DNA of 40,506 nucleotides from Elusimicrobiota bacterium (GCA_003450815.1 DMES01000045.1:1-40506); one strand, 5' to 3'. Shown: positions 21,651 through 30,983, numbered from the stretch's first letter. Notes: a model not told the origin generated them from the sequence alone. Made by a program: numbers and translations.

Positions 21651-23013
21651 ATTTATTGAGCGCCTCGTGTATGGCTTCCGCCATGGTGGGGTGCGCGTAA
21701 ATTATTTCGCGCAGATCTGAGCGTTTCAGCTTGAGTTTAACCGCAATTGCTATAAGATGGATCAGTTCCGTAGCCGGCCCGCCCACTATCTGGGCGCCCA
21801 GCATGGTTTCGTCGGAAGCGTCAGATACGAGCTGCACAAAACCTTCCGTTTCTTCGGCGGCTACAGCCCTGCCCACTCCCATGAAAAAGGCTCTTGAGGT
21901 TTTTACCGTCAGTCCTTTGGCTTCGGCCTGCGCAGGGTTCAGCCCCACCGTGCCCACTTCCGGCCAGGCGTAAACGCATTTAGGCGCTATGTCCGCGTCA
22001 AAAATCTTTTGTGCGCCTAAAATATTCTCCGCAGCTATTTCGCCCTGGCGGCTGGCGGAATGCGCAAGTGGGGAAATTCCGTTGATATCGCCCACGGCAT
22101 AAATGTTTTCTGCTGCTGTGCGCATAAAGTTGTCAACCTTAACTCCCTTTCGGTCCCATTTAAGGCCTATGGTTTCAAGCCCCAGTTGTGAGAGGTCCGC
22201 GAAGCGTCCCGCGCCGACCAGTATTTCTTCAGCTTTTAATTGTGTGCCGTATTCCAGCGTTACTGTTTTTATTCCTCCGGCTATTTCAAGTTTCACGGCC
22301 TTTTTGCCCAAATGGAATTTAATGCCGCGTTTTTCAAAGGAGGAGCGCACGGTTCGCGTCACCTGCGGGTCTTCTCCCGCCAGAATGTCCGGCAGCAGTT
22401 CCAAAATGCCTGTTTCAACGCCCATGGCGTTAAAGAAACAGGCGAATTCAAGCCCTATCACTCCGCCGCCCACAATCAGGATGGAGGCCGGCAGCCGGGG
22501 CAGGTCAAATATCCGATCAGAATCGGATAGCTGTTCCTTTAATTCCAGGAAAGGAGGGGGGAAGCCAGGCCGTGTGCCGACGGCCAGCACCGCGGCGTCA
22601 AACTGCTTTGTAACGGGGCCTTGCGGGGTTGTTACGGTAACCTCGTTTTTGCCGGTAAAGGCGGCGGCGCCGCGGATTACTTCTATTTTTTTTGCCTGGA
22701 AAAGTCTTTCAAGCGAAGCGCGCAGTTTAAGCACCACCCCGGTGCGGCGGGCCTTTATCTTTTCCCAGTCAAGCATGGCCGGGGAAAAATCAGCGCCTGA
22801 GCCGTCTTTCAGCAGCTTTCGCAGGCCTTCAAAGGCGTGTATCCGGTGGGCGGTGTCAAGAAAAGCTTTTGAGGGTATGCAGCCGCGGTTAAGGCAGGTT
22901 CCGCCGAAATCCCAGGCCTCAATTATGCAAACTTCCGCCCCAAGCTCCTTAAGGCGCAGCGCCGCCGGGTAGCCGCCGGGGCCGGAACCGATGACTACAA
23001 CTTTTTTAGCCAT
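21649..23013 (-). CDS. lpd: Dihydrolipoyl dehydrogenase
   Basis: A 454-residue flavoprotein disulfide reductase. The FAD fold is GSGPGGYPAALRL, the redox pair C40 and C45 in GGTCLNRGCIPSK, the NAD fold in ILIVGGGVIGLE, and the C-terminal catalytic histidine motif in HPTMAEAIHE. It reoxidises dihydrolipoamide on GcvH (and any other lipoyl carrier). It is not adjacent to the gcv genes but on the same strand. AGGAG lies upstream of the ATG. The heptad element and the xthA remnant lie downstream. Confidence 0.95.
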   Translation of the reverse strand: MAKKVVVIGSGPGGYPAALRLKELGAEVCIIEAWDFGGTCLNRGCIPSKAFLDTAHRIHAFEGLRKLLKDGSGADFSPAMLDWEKIKARRTGVVLKLRASLERLFQAKKIEVIRGAAAFTGKNEVTVTTPQGPVTKQFDAAVLAVGTRPGFPPPFLELKEQLSDSDRIFDLPRLPASILIVGGGVIGLEFACFFNAMGVETGILELLPDILAGEDPQVTRTVRSSFEKRGIKFHLGKKAVKLEIAGGIKTVTLEYGTQLKAEEILVGAGRFADLSQLGLETIGLKWDRKGVKVDNFMRTAAENIYAVGDINGISPLAHSASRQGEIAAENILGAQKIFDADIAPKCVYAWPEVGTVGLNPAQAEAKGLTVKTSRAFFMGVGRAVAAEETEGFVQLVSDASDETMLGAQIVGGPATELIHLIAIAVKLKLKRSDLREIIYAHPTMAEAIHEALNK

Positions 23014-23029
23014 TTTTTTCTCCTAAATG

Positions 23030-23061
23030 ATCTGTATAATCGTTCTTAAATCTGTGTAATC
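23030..23061. repeat. Short direct repeat before lpd
   Basis: ATCTGTATAATC (23030-23041) and ATCTGTGTAATC (23050-23061) differ by one base and start 20 bases apart, between the AsmA-like gene and lpd. They resemble the short-unit repeats elsewhere but have no 7-nt period. Confidence 0.45.
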
Positions 23062-24313
23062 AGGGGCTGCTTTTTTCAGCAGCCCCGAAATAACCGATAA
23101 GCAGTTCGCTGAGCGATTTAAGCGCGGCGGCCAGCTTTTTGTTAAGTGTTTCTGAAAATTCCGGGGTAATTTCAGGCCTGGCAAGCGGCCCTTTGGCCTT
23201 TAATTTCAGTTCATTCGGACCGCTCTTTGCCTCAAGGCGCGAATCAGTTTCAAGCGCGGCGCAGTCAAAGGCCAGATCGGCATTAAGGGTGAGGAAATTT
23301 GAGTCTATTTCTATGTTCTTCAGGGAAATTACCGAGTTTTTCAGGCTGAAAACGGCTTTAATCTTTTTGGCCTCAATATCTTCTATGCGCGGCACGGACT
23401 TGCCCATCACGGAGGAAAACATCTCAAGGCCTCCGGTAAGGGTACGCCTTACTGAATTTTCGCTTCCAGGGATGAAAAGTCGTTCGGCTTCCAGGCTTGC
23501 GAAGTAATTTTTGTCTCCTGTTTTTGAGCGCATATTGAAAAGTTCCCAATCCGCGCTAAGGGCGGCCAGCGTAATGGCGCCGTATGAGGCGTCATCGGCC
23601 TTTAATGAGCCTTTAAGCGAGACCAGCCCTGCGTATTCAAAATTCGCGCTTGCTTTTAAATCTATAAGTGAGCTCAATAGTTTGCCGGCTATAGCGCTTT
23701 TCAGCAGGCCTTTGAATTCCGCCGTGTAGTTGCCGCCGAAAGAGGAATAGTGCAGCAGTTTCAGGTTGGAGTTCTCAAGCACGAAATCCCGTCCCGAGGA
23801 GCCTATGCTGACTTCAAGCCTGGCGTTTTCAAGCTCAAGCTCTTTGGCGTTCCATGTAATGTAAAGGCCCTGCCTGGCTTTCGGAAGCAGGGCTAGAAGA
23901 TCCTCAAAATCCCAGCGGCCGGAGTTCTCACGCAGTTTGAATACAGGGTCTATAAAACTGACTCTTGCGAAATAAACCTGCTTTTTTAACAGTGCGCGCA
24001 GTTCGGGGCGGATCACGGTTTGCCTGGCGCAAAAAAACTCTCCGCTTTTAAAAGAGGGCCGTTTTGAAACACAGGCGTCTTCTATAATTACGCCCCTGAG
24101 GGGGGATAAAGATATTTTTTTAAACCGTATTTCCCTGCCCAATTTATGGCCTGCGGCTGAGTTTATCCGGCTTGTCATGTAATCCGAAAACTGTCTGTAT
24201 TTGACATAAATAAACAGCATCACGCCAAAAAAAACAAGTAAAGAAAAAACCGCGATAATTTTTGAAATTTGGTTATTCCAGCGGCGTGGGGAAGATGCAG
24301 GCGATGGGGGCAT
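23060..24313 (-). CDS. AsmA-family envelope protein (second copy)
   Basis: A 417-residue protein with a short cytoplasmic start, one membrane segment (about residues 20-38) and a periplasmic beta-rich body. LGREIRFKKISLSPLRGVIIEDACV is the AsmA-type N-terminal motif. The start is placed at ATG 24313 rather than 36 bases upstream, because the upstream start would lie inside the promoter. The last codons encode EKSSP within a GC-rich hairpin that spans the stop codon. It is shorter than the other AsmA-like gene and stands alone between lpd and a secreted protein gene. Confidence 0.75.
   Translation of the reverse strand: MPPSPASSPRRWNNQISKIIAVFSLLVFFGVMLFIYVKYRQFSDYMTSRINSAAGHKLGREIRFKKISLSPLRGVIIEDACVSKRPSFKSGEFFCARQTVIRPELRALLKKQVYFARVSFIDPVFKLRENSGRWDFEDLLALLPKARQGLYITWNAKELELENARLEVSIGSSGRDFVLENSNLKLLHYSSFGGNYTAEFKGLLKSAIAGKLLSSLIDLKASANFEYAGLVSLKGSLKADDASYGAITLAALSADWELFNMRSKTGDKNYFASLEAERLFIPGSENSVRRTLTGGLEMFSSVMGKSVPRIEDIEAKKIKAVFSLKNSVISLKNIEIDSNFLTLNADLAFDCAALETDSRLEAKSGPNELKLKAKGPLARPEITPEFSETLNKKLAAALKSLSELLIGYFGAAEKSSP
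23062..23086. other. Hairpin beside the AsmA-like stop codon
   Basis: GGGGCTGC and GCAGCCCC form an 8-bp stem around an A-rich loop (T-rich on the plus strand) at the very end of the AsmA-like reading frame. No T tract follows on the minus strand, so it is not a classic terminator. Confidence 0.55.
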
Positions 24314-24319
24314 GGCTCC

Positions 24320-24349
24320 ATTATAGATAACCCCGCCACTTGCTTGCAA
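24320..24349 (-). promoter_or_regulatory. Promoter of the AsmA-like gene, leaderless arrangement
   Basis: On the minus strand TTGCAA (24349-24344), an 18-bp spacer and TATAAT (24325-24320) are followed after six bases by ATG 24313. The same six-base gap is seen at the integrase, so a leaderless message is likely. Confidence 0.6.
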
Positions 24350-24405
24350 ACTTGTGGTTTGCCTTCGTGTTTCAGGCAGACAGTATCTTCCTGTTTGTAA
24401 TCCAT

Positions 24406-24437
24406 AAAAAAAGAGCCGGGAGTTTTCCCCCCGGCTC
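24406..24437 (-). terminator. Intrinsic terminator
   Basis: On the minus strand an 8-bp stem GAGCCGGG/CCCGGCTC with a 9-base loop is followed by seven T. It ends the secreted-protein gene at 24457. Confidence 0.9.
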
Positions 24438-24456
24438 CTTTATAAACGGCGCTGTT

Positions 24457-25056
24457 TTAATTGGTCATTGTGAACTTGAAGTTATTGCTATTGCTTATGG
24501 GATCTTTCAGCCACACCCCGTCCTTTACAACGGATATCTCCTGCCGGTATCTGTTCCCACCGTAAGTGTATACGCCCTCTGAAACAACTACGCTGTTAAG
24601 CCTAGCGGAATACTTGCCTGCGCCGTTGGGCTGCAGGTCCACCTGCTGCATCTCCTTCACTGGGCTCTGTCCGGCTACTACATAAACATAATTTATCAGA
24701 ACCACGCGTATCTTGTGCGCGGCGGTATCTCCGGTGTAGACATTTACCCACACTGTCTTGGCTATAACGTCTTTATTTGTTGTGGCAGTGATGTAATCGA
24801 CGGTTATGCCTGTTCCATCCGCAGCCTTGAGGGCAGCTTGCTTCCAGCCGCTTATGGTCGGGCCGAGGTCCGCTTTTACCGCAGTCGCGGCTGAGGGAGC
24901 GGCTGAAAGCGCCGACGCCGCAAGCTTAGGAGCGCCTGCCTGTGTCTGAAATGCATCTATCTGCGAGAGAACACTTTTAAGCTCGGTTGCAAAAGAAATA
25001 TCCGCAACGCCAAAAAGCACTGCGGCTGCAATTATAAGTTTTCCGTTCTTTATCAT
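24457..25056 (-). CDS. Secreted protein of unknown function
   Basis: A 199-residue protein with a signal peptide (KNGKLIIAAAVLFGVADISFA). The middle is A/S-rich (residues 40-75) and the C-terminal 110 residues are beta-rich (VWVNVYTGDTAAHKIRVVLINYVYVVAG, then GVYTYGGNRYRQEISVV). No family is recognised. I moved the start to ATG 25056 because GGAGG lies nine bases upstream of it; an upstream ATG would add 16 polar residues ahead of the signal peptide. It is a single-gene unit with its own terminator. Confidence 0.75.
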   Translation of the reverse strand: MIKNGKLIIAAAVLFGVADISFATELKSVLSQIDAFQTQAGAPKLAASALSAAPSAATAVKADLGPTISGWKQAALKAADGTGITVDYITATTNKDVIAKTVWVNVYTGDTAAHKIRVVLINYVYVVAGQSPVKEMQQVDLQPNGAGKYSARLNSVVVSEGVYTYGGNRYRQEISVVKDGVWLKDPISNSNNFKFTMTN

Positions 25057-25125
25057 ATTTCCAAACCTCCAGTTATCTTTGAACAACATGTTTCCACTTA
25101 CCAAAGTTTACCATCTTACCGGGTT

Positions 25126-25272
25126 TTACAATAGAGCAAAAAGGCCCTCTTTTTCAAAGTAAATGGTCCAGTTGCCAGTAGGCACTTTGGGCAATGCCCA
25201 AAGACGTTTTTTAGCCTGGCAGCCCAGCTTTACCAGTCTCCGCTGGAGGCAGGCGGCGCCCCGGTCCGTCAT
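25126..25272 (-). CDS. Small open frame in line with the PLD stop codon
   Basis: From ATG 25272 the frame encodes 48 residues (MTDRGAACLQRRLVKLGCQA, then KVPTGNWTIYFEKEGLF). The same frame is open back to the TAG of the PLD-like gene (25327-25329), so 66 sense codons follow that stop without a break. There is no ribosome site before the ATG. It may be a degraded C-terminal domain, a small gene, or chance. I do not recognise the sequence. Confidence 0.35.
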   Translation of the reverse strand: MTDRGAACLQRRLVKLGCQAKKRLWALPKVPTGNWTIYFEKEGLFALL

Positions 25273-25326
25273 GATGAAGACTTCATGTGTATTTTCAGGC
25301 GGCAGAAAGCTTAAATCAGGAAGCGG

Positions 25327-27003
25327 CTACAGTTCCCCGCGCAGCCCGTTCCATAACAACAGTTTTAAAATATCCGGCGCTTTTTTGGGGTTGTGGAAAG
25401 CCGCAGCCTGCTCTTTTGTGATCACTTCACATTTGGGTAAATCTCTTTTAGCCACATTTTCCGCGAGCCTTGCTGCGAGCGTCTCATTTTCAAATTCTAT
25501 CACGGTTTCGCTGTTAAGAGATTCGCTGCGGGGGTCCAGGTTGTAAGAGCCTCCGATCACATATTTCCTGTCGGAGACGGCGAATTTGGCGTGCATAGTG
25601 CCTTCGCTGAATTTATGGCCTGCCCATTCCGCGATGCGTATAGAGCCGCTTTGGTTCCTAGTGCCTGTCTCATGATTGACCGCCAGCAGGCCGTGGTAGG
25701 TGTAGCGGCTGGCGTACGACATTTCCGGTAAGTCATTTGTGGCAGGGGGATTGGTGATTATGGTAACCGCCACTCCTCGCCGCGCCGCCCCTTTGATAGC
25801 GGCGAGGATACGGGGAGTGGGAATGAAATAGGCGTTGACTATCAGCAGTTCCTTCCGCGCGGAGGCGCAGAGGTCTTCGTAAGCCTGAAGAATATAAGTT
25901 TCTTTCACTCTGGGGCGGGATTGAAGAAAGCGCATTTTAGCCGGTAAAAGCTCAGGGGTGTAATCCGAGGCTCCGCGCATTATCGCGTTTACACGGCCCT
26001 GAATAGCTTCGTCCGGTTTGAATGCCGGAGGGGTATACATGCCGAAATTCATAACTATATATTTGCGCCACAGTTCCCAGACCCTGTCTGTGTTCCATAG
26101 GCCCGGCCGGCTGTGCTTTATCTTTTTCTGTTCGGCGTAATTGCGCTCAAAAACGGTCGTGATATCATTTACAACTTCGCCTGTTACCAGAAAATCCTGG
26201 TCGCGCCAGCGGTGTCCTGCGTCGTTTCCCATGCGGAAATACTCGTTCGCAATATTCATGCCGCCTACTACCGCGGAGGCGGAGGCAGGGTCCTCCGCGT
26301 CTATTATCCACATCTTGTCATGGAGGCGCTTGTCGGGCTGCCTTGGGTCGTGGAAGGAAATTTCATTCAGCCATTGCAGCAGCAGGGCCTCGTAGCCCTC
26401 CACCTCTATGCCGTTCTGTTTTAGATCGTAGTACATGAACTGAGTGGCAAGGTCCAGTTTCTTTTTGGATGTTATCAGATTTGAAAAGGCATCCACGATA
26501 ACGCGTACGTCGAGGCCCTGTTTATGCTTTTCTTTGAGTATTTTTGCTACGGCCATGCCGCTCTCGTCCGCGGTGAAAATGAGCGCCTGTATGCGTATGG
26601 AACGCCTGGCGTTCTGCAGCGTCTTGAGCCGGGCGGAAAATGCTTCCTCTCCGCTGGTTAGCAAGGCGAGATGGCCGCGGGTGACGGGCAGAAGACCGCT
26701 GGTCCCTACACCGGGGATGGGGCTGCCTTCAAACTTTCGGCCCCAGAAATTATATGCCGCCGGCTGGAGGGGGACTGAAATAGCCGTGGGGAGCGGAACG
26801 GCGGGAATGTTTTGGTGCCCGGTTTCTCCGGAGGCCTGGGGCTTGTGTTGTTGTGTGAAAAAAGAAAAACTCTTATACGCTCCTGACGGGTCTATGTCGG
26901 ACGCTCTGATGCCTTCAAGATCAAAAATCTGCGCCTTTGTGGTTAAATTGGTGGAAATGAGTAATATAAACGCCGCCGCTGATAATTTTACTTTTTTGCT
27001 CAT
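25327..27003 (-). CDS. Secreted phospholipase D-like protein
   Basis: A 558-residue protein with a signal peptide (VKLSAAAFILLISTNLTTKA). Two HKD motifs are complete: HDKMWIID followed by GGMNI, and HAKFAVSD followed by GGSYNLDPRS. This is the layout of PLD/cardiolipin-synthase-type enzymes, here exported. It could hydrolyse or transfer phosphatidyl groups in the envelope. The start is ATG 27003, which has AAGGGA at a good distance; a further 10 residues upstream are unlikely. The stop is TAG, with an open frame continuing beyond it (see the small open frame at 25126). Confidence 0.9.
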   Translation of the reverse strand: MSKKVKLSAAAFILLISTNLTTKAQIFDLEGIRASDIDPSGAYKSFSFFTQQHKPQASGETGHQNIPAVPLPTAISVPLQPAAYNFWGRKFEGSPIPGVGTSGLLPVTRGHLALLTSGEEAFSARLKTLQNARRSIRIQALIFTADESGMAVAKILKEKHKQGLDVRVIVDAFSNLITSKKKLDLATQFMYYDLKQNGIEVEGYEALLLQWLNEISFHDPRQPDKRLHDKMWIIDAEDPASASAVVGGMNIANEYFRMGNDAGHRWRDQDFLVTGEVVNDITTVFERNYAEQKKIKHSRPGLWNTDRVWELWRKYIVMNFGMYTPPAFKPDEAIQGRVNAIMRGASDYTPELLPAKMRFLQSRPRVKETYILQAYEDLCASARKELLIVNAYFIPTPRILAAIKGAARRGVAVTIITNPPATNDLPEMSYASRYTYHGLLAVNHETGTRNQSGSIRIAEWAGHKFSEGTMHAKFAVSDRKYVIGGSYNLDPRSESLNSETVIEFENETLAARLAENVAKRDLPKCEVITKEQAAAFHNPKKAPDILKLLLWNGLRGEL

Positions 27004-27128
27004 CACTATTCCCTTGCGCTCAGTGTCCAACATTTATAGTGTACCTGTCTGCACGCCTTCGCAATAGGTGCTAAAGTCCTATTAAACCGTTTTTTAAGGC
27101 CTATTCAGTACTAGGTCCAAGGATAATT

Positions 27129-27151
27129 AAAAAGGCAGCAGGAGCCTTTTT
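27129..27151. terminator. Bidirectional hairpin terminator between divergent genes
   Basis: AAAAAGGC (27129-27136) pairs with GCCTTTTT (27144-27151) around a 7-base loop, with T tracts on both strands. It lies in front of both flanking genes, not behind either, so it may end an unseen short transcript or act as an attenuator. Confidence 0.7.
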
Positions 27152-27257
27152 ATTTGTAAATCTGGTGATGAATCGGGATAATGACTGCACTTGTCTGCAC
27201 AACGAGTTTTATCGGAACACGGCGTAAAGCCATATTTTCTGGAGTATAATATATGTA

Positions 27258-28511
27258 ATGGGCAGGCTTATGAAAAACATCTTTTTGTCGGTGGTAAATA
27301 AACTCAACGGCAATTTTACCGCTGTTTTTCTTTTCTTTGTCCCGATATTTTTGATTTCGGACCTTAACGCCTCCGTTTTGTCGGGGCTCGATGTTATGAT
27401 TCAGCAGGATTTTGCCCAGTTTGCTGGTAAAAAGGCCGCGATAGTGACCAACCATACAGGGGTGGATGCTTCGGGGCGGAGTTCAGTGGACGACCTGTTT
27501 AATTCCCGAAATGTAAAGCTGAAGGCCATATTCAGTCCGGAGCACGGCTTTAGAGGCACCGCTTCGGACGGCGACCAGATAGAGAACTCAACCGACCCGG
27601 TTACCGGCTTGCCGATTTACAGCCTGTATGGCAAAACACTCAGGCCTACAGCGGCCATGCTTGCCGGCATAGATGTAATATTTTTTGACATACAGGATGT
27701 GGGAGCCAGATTCTACACCTACCTTACAACAATGGCCCTCTGCATGGAGGAGGCGGCTAAGAGAAAAATAGATTTTGTTGTGCTGGACCGCCCGAACCCG
27801 ATAACCGGAACGGTTTTGGAAGGCTCCGTGCTTGCCCCGTCCGTTCAGGAGTTTACCGGGTATTTCCCTGTATCGGTGCGTCATGGCCTTACGCCTGGTG
27901 AAGTGGCGCTTCTACATAAGGACCTGCGCGGACTCGACCTTAGCCTGACAGTTATAAAGCTGCGTGGCTGGGACAGGACCATGTATTATGACGAGACGGG
28001 CCTCAAATGGGTAAATCCGTCCCCTAACATCCGGGGAGTTGATGCCGCCATAATGTATCCGGGTATAGGCTGCTTTGAATCCACTAATATGTCGGTAGGC
28101 CGGGGCACGGATTCGCCTTTTATGTGGTTCGGCGCGCCCTGGCTGGACGCGCAAAGGTTAGCCGCCGCGCTTACCGCTTCGGGCATGGCAGGCGTTCGTT
28201 TTTATGCGGAGGACAGAACCCCCTCAAAAGACGCGTATGCCGGCCGCTTGTGCCACGGTATACGGATTGAGATAACGGACAGGGCGTCCGTGCGCCCTAT
28301 GGATATTTTCGTGCGGGCCGTCTGCGCTTTGCGGGATAAACGATATTACGGGGAATTCCGTGTAAGGGAAAATGAATTAAGGCTTATGGCCGGAAACAAT
28401 GTTTACAAAGCCATTTATGAATCCCGCGATTCCCCTGAAAAGATACTGGCCGATTTTGCCGACCAATGCAGGGACTTCGATCGTTATAGAGCCCAATATC
28501 TCTTATATTGA
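27258..28511 (+). CDS. Exo-beta-N-acetylmuramidase, NamZ-type (DUF1343)
   Basis: A 417-residue protein with a signal peptide (NFTAVFLFFVPIFLISDLNA). The DUF1343 motifs follow in order: AAIVTNHTGVD, IFSPEHGFRG, FFDIQDVGARFYTYLTTM, VVLDRPNPITG, NPSPNIRG and ESTNMSVGRGTDSPF. NamZ enzymes remove terminal N-acetylmuramic acid from peptidoglycan fragments. ATG 27258 lies seven bases after a TATAAT (27245-27250); ATG 27270, behind GGGCAGG, is an equally good start. It probably feeds cell-wall recycling, next to a TMTC-like gene. Confidence 0.9.
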   Translation: MGRLMKNIFLSVVNKLNGNFTAVFLFFVPIFLISDLNASVLSGLDVMIQQDFAQFAGKKAAIVTNHTGVDASGRSSVDDLFNSRNVKLKAIFSPEHGFRGTASDGDQIENSTDPVTGLPIYSLYGKTLRPTAAMLAGIDVIFFDIQDVGARFYTYLTTMALCMEEAAKRKIDFVVLDRPNPITGTVLEGSVLAPSVQEFTGYFPVSVRHGLTPGEVALLHKDLRGLDLSLTVIKLRGWDRTMYYDETGLKWVNPSPNIRGVDAAIMYPGIGCFESTNMSVGRGTDSPFMWFGAPWLDAQRLAAALTASGMAGVRFYAEDRTPSKDAYAGRLCHGIRIEITDRASVRPMDIFVRAVCALRDKRYYGEFRVRENELRLMAGNNVYKAIYESRDSPEKILADFADQCRDFDRYRAQYLLY

Positions 28512-28594
28512 GTATAAAACGCGGGGGATGGCCGCTTGCGGGGTGGGTGTCGGTTTTAATTCCAACTGTTTATTTCAAGAAACACAACGTTCTA

Positions 28595-30484
28595 ATGAAT
28601 ACAAAGTTCCCGCATAAAATACCGGACTCCCGTCCGGTGATGAAAGCGGCTCGTCCGAAGGACGCCGGACTTTCATGTAACAGTAAAGAAGTTTCCGGCT
28701 CCCGCCTGGGTAATTTCACCCGCCGGGCAATGCCGTTTTTGGTGGTTGCGTTGACATTTGCCGTCTTTCTGCCTGTTCTGAAAAACGGATTTGTGGAATG
28801 GGATGATATACGCAATTTTGTGAACAACCAGAAATACCGGGGTCTGGGCTGGGAACAACTAAAGTGGATGTTCACATCAGCCGGATTAGGCCCCTATACT
28901 CCGCTGACTACAATGACCTTCGGCCTGGATTTCCTGATATGGGGGGTAAGTCCCTTCGGCTATCATCTGACCAGCGTGGTTCTGCACTGCATTAACGCGG
29001 TGGTCTTCTACTTTTTATGCTTTAAGCTTTTTACATTGGCTGCCGGGTCTCTTTCCCGGGAAAAGAGTGATGAGCTTTACCTTTCAGCCTGTTTTGCCGC
29101 TCTTTTTTTCTCCATACACCCGTTACGGGTGGAATCGGTGGCATGGTTGTCGGGCCGGCATGATATTCTTTCATGTTTATTTTACATGCTGGCGATTCTT
29201 TTATATATCCAGCCGCGCTCCGCAGGCGGCGAAAACGCGCCGTTCCGGTGCCGGCATATGCTGCCGCTCGCCGCATTCTTTTTAGCGCTGCTGTCCAAAG
29301 GCATGGCAATAAGTCTTCCCGTGGTGCTGGTTATGTTTGACATTTACCCCCTTAGGCGGCTTCCGGACAATTCCGGTAAATGGTTCTCGCGGGAAACCCG
29401 CCAAATCTGGCTGGAGAAGATACCTTTTTTTGTCCTTGCCGCAGTTTTCGGCATAATCGGTTACGTATGCCAGGCAAAAGTCGGCGCTTTGGCATCCTAT
29501 CAAAAATTCGGGTTTATCTCCCGCGCCGCCCAGAGTTTGTTCGCGGTATTCCTATATATACATAAAACCATGATTCCATCGGATCTATTGCCGCTCTATA
29601 GGCTTGCGGATGGCTTCGGTCTGTCGAATCCAAAATCCTTGTTCGCTGGCACCGTTATTGCGGCAATCACCGTTGCGGTAATTGTCCTGCGCCGGCGCCA
29701 GCCGGCGGGTCTGGCGGTATGGGTTTATTACCTGGCGACGCTAAGTCCGGTGGCGGGAATAGTAAAAATAAATTCACAAGCCGCGGCTGACCGTTACACC
29801 TATCTCCCATGCCTGGGCTTTGCCCTGCTGGCCGGCGCCGGATTCAGGATGTGCCGGCAGGCCGTGGGCAGGCGGCTTGGGAATATTTGCGTTATCCTCG
29901 CGTGTTTAGTGATAGCCGGTTTATCTTTTCTGACCTGGCGGCAGGAGAAGATCTGGCGCGATTCAGTAAGCCTCTGGTCTTATGATCTGCGCAGGGACCC
30001 GGGCAACGCATTGGCGCACAACAATCTCGGCGTTGCGCTTACCAGGGAGGGCCGGGGGATGGAGGCTGTGCCCCACTATCTCAAGGCCCTGGAGCTCGAC
30101 CCCAACTATGCCGATCCTCATAATAATTTAGCCGTCTTACTGGATGATCAAGGCCGGACGGCGGAGGCCATCGGGCATTACCGGCAATCTTTGAGGCTAA
30201 ATGCCGACAGCGCCGAGCCCAACATCAACCTGGCCGTTTTGCTGGCGGGGCAGGGGAAACTTAACGAAGCAAAACTCCACTACCAACAAGCGTTGCGCGT
30301 AGAGCCGGGCAACGCCCAGGCCCATAACAATCTTGGGGCCATCTGGCTGCAAGAGGGACGCTATGAGCAGGCGTTGCAGGAATTCCGTCAAGCATTGGTC
30401 TTCAGACCGGATTACGCGACTGCGCAGAACAATATGTATCTGGTTATGAAAACATTGAAAAAAACCGCTAAGGCCCAGGAATAA
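28595..30484 (+). CDS. TMTC-like membrane glycosyltransferase with C-terminal TPRs
   Basis: A membrane protein of about 629 residues. After a basic start it has the GT-C-like signature LKNGFVEWDDIRNFVNN and PLTTMTFGLDFLIWG, followed by about nine to ten membrane helices and a conserved RHDILSCLFYMLAILLY region. The last 150 residues carry four TPR units (for example AHNNLGVALTREGRGMEAVPHYLKALELDP). This is the architecture of TMTC/O-mannosyltransferase-like proteins that use lipid-linked sugars. The start is uncertain: a TTG at 28508 overlaps the NamZ stop, while ATG 28595 and 28640 lack clear ribosome sites. Confidence 0.8.
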   Translation: MNTKFPHKIPDSRPVMKAARPKDAGLSCNSKEVSGSRLGNFTRRAMPFLVVALTFAVFLPVLKNGFVEWDDIRNFVNNQKYRGLGWEQLKWMFTSAGLGPYTPLTTMTFGLDFLIWGVSPFGYHLTSVVLHCINAVVFYFLCFKLFTLAAGSLSREKSDELYLSACFAALFFSIHPLRVESVAWLSGRHDILSCLFYMLAILLYIQPRSAGGENAPFRCRHMLPLAAFFLALLSKGMAISLPVVLVMFDIYPLRRLPDNSGKWFSRETRQIWLEKIPFFVLAAVFGIIGYVCQAKVGALASYQKFGFISRAAQSLFAVFLYIHKTMIPSDLLPLYRLADGFGLSNPKSLFAGTVIAAITVAVIVLRRRQPAGLAVWVYYLATLSPVAGIVKINSQAAADRYTYLPCLGFALLAGAGFRMCRQAVGRRLGNICVILACLVIAGLSFLTWRQEKIWRDSVSLWSYDLRRDPGNALAHNNLGVALTREGRGMEAVPHYLKALELDPNYADPHNNLAVLLDDQGRTAEAIGHYRQSLRLNADSAEPNINLAVLLAGQGKLNEAKLHYQQALRVEPGNAQAHNNLGAIWLQEGRYEQALQEFRQALVFRPDYATAQNNMYLVMKTLKKTAKAQE

Positions 30485-30485
30485 C

Positions 30486-30983
30486 TTACGATAAGACTGC
30501 TGATGTTGATGACACATCAGCCGCCTTTAGGATTTCGCCCGAAATAGCGTTGATCTGGTTTGGGTTTTTAAAAGCAAGTCTGTAGACAAAATACCCGCTG
30601 TTTTCTTTCACCGTTTCTGTTACCAGCGCTCGGATATCTTCGTAATCATTGCCGCCAAGCTCAAAACACAGCGCGATTATCCCGCCCTTTGTAATTACAA
30701 ATTTGCTTATCAGTTCCGCTCCTTCAGGGCAAAGCCGGACAAGCCTGCCCCATAGCGGCGGCAGGTCCGGCGAGGTCTTTATAACAACTGGAATGTAGCC
30801 CACAGTCCTTGGAGGGGGTTTGACAGGCTGGGGGTTGGGATGGGAGGAAAAAAAAACGAGTGGTACTTTTGATATAGCTTTTCCGTTTGTTTTTAATTCC
30901 TCCAGGCTATTCCTCCAAACCGTCATCGCAGAGGTTCCAGCGGTTTTAATCTTTTTTAAAATTGTCTGTATCTTGCGTCCCAT
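30486..30983 (-). CDS. Small protein, possibly PilZ-like
   Basis: A 165-residue protein. Residues 64-150 have a six-strand pattern (GYIPVVIKTSPD, GRLVRLCPEGAELISK, GIIALCFELGG, GYFVYRLAF) like a PilZ barrel, but the RxxxR c-di-GMP motif is missing. The first 35 residues are basic and helical. It ends one base from the end of the convergent TMTC-like gene. Its ribosome site and start codon lie inside an AAGGCTG heptad array (30981-31008), and it is probably co-transcribed with the pseudo-receiver gene upstream. Confidence 0.6.
   Translation of the reverse strand: MGRKIQTILKKIKTAGTSAMTVWRNSLEELKTNGKAISKVPLVFFSSHPNPQPVKPPPRTVGYIPVVIKTSPDLPPLWGRLVRLCPEGAELISKFVITKGGIIALCFELGGNDYEDIRALVTETVKENSGYFVYRLAFKNPNQINAISGEILKAADVSSTSAVLS

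Noticed and set aside
25163..25546. Plus-strand frame over the PLD 3' end
   Set aside because: No ribosome site or domain; the minus strand has a clear PLD gene there.
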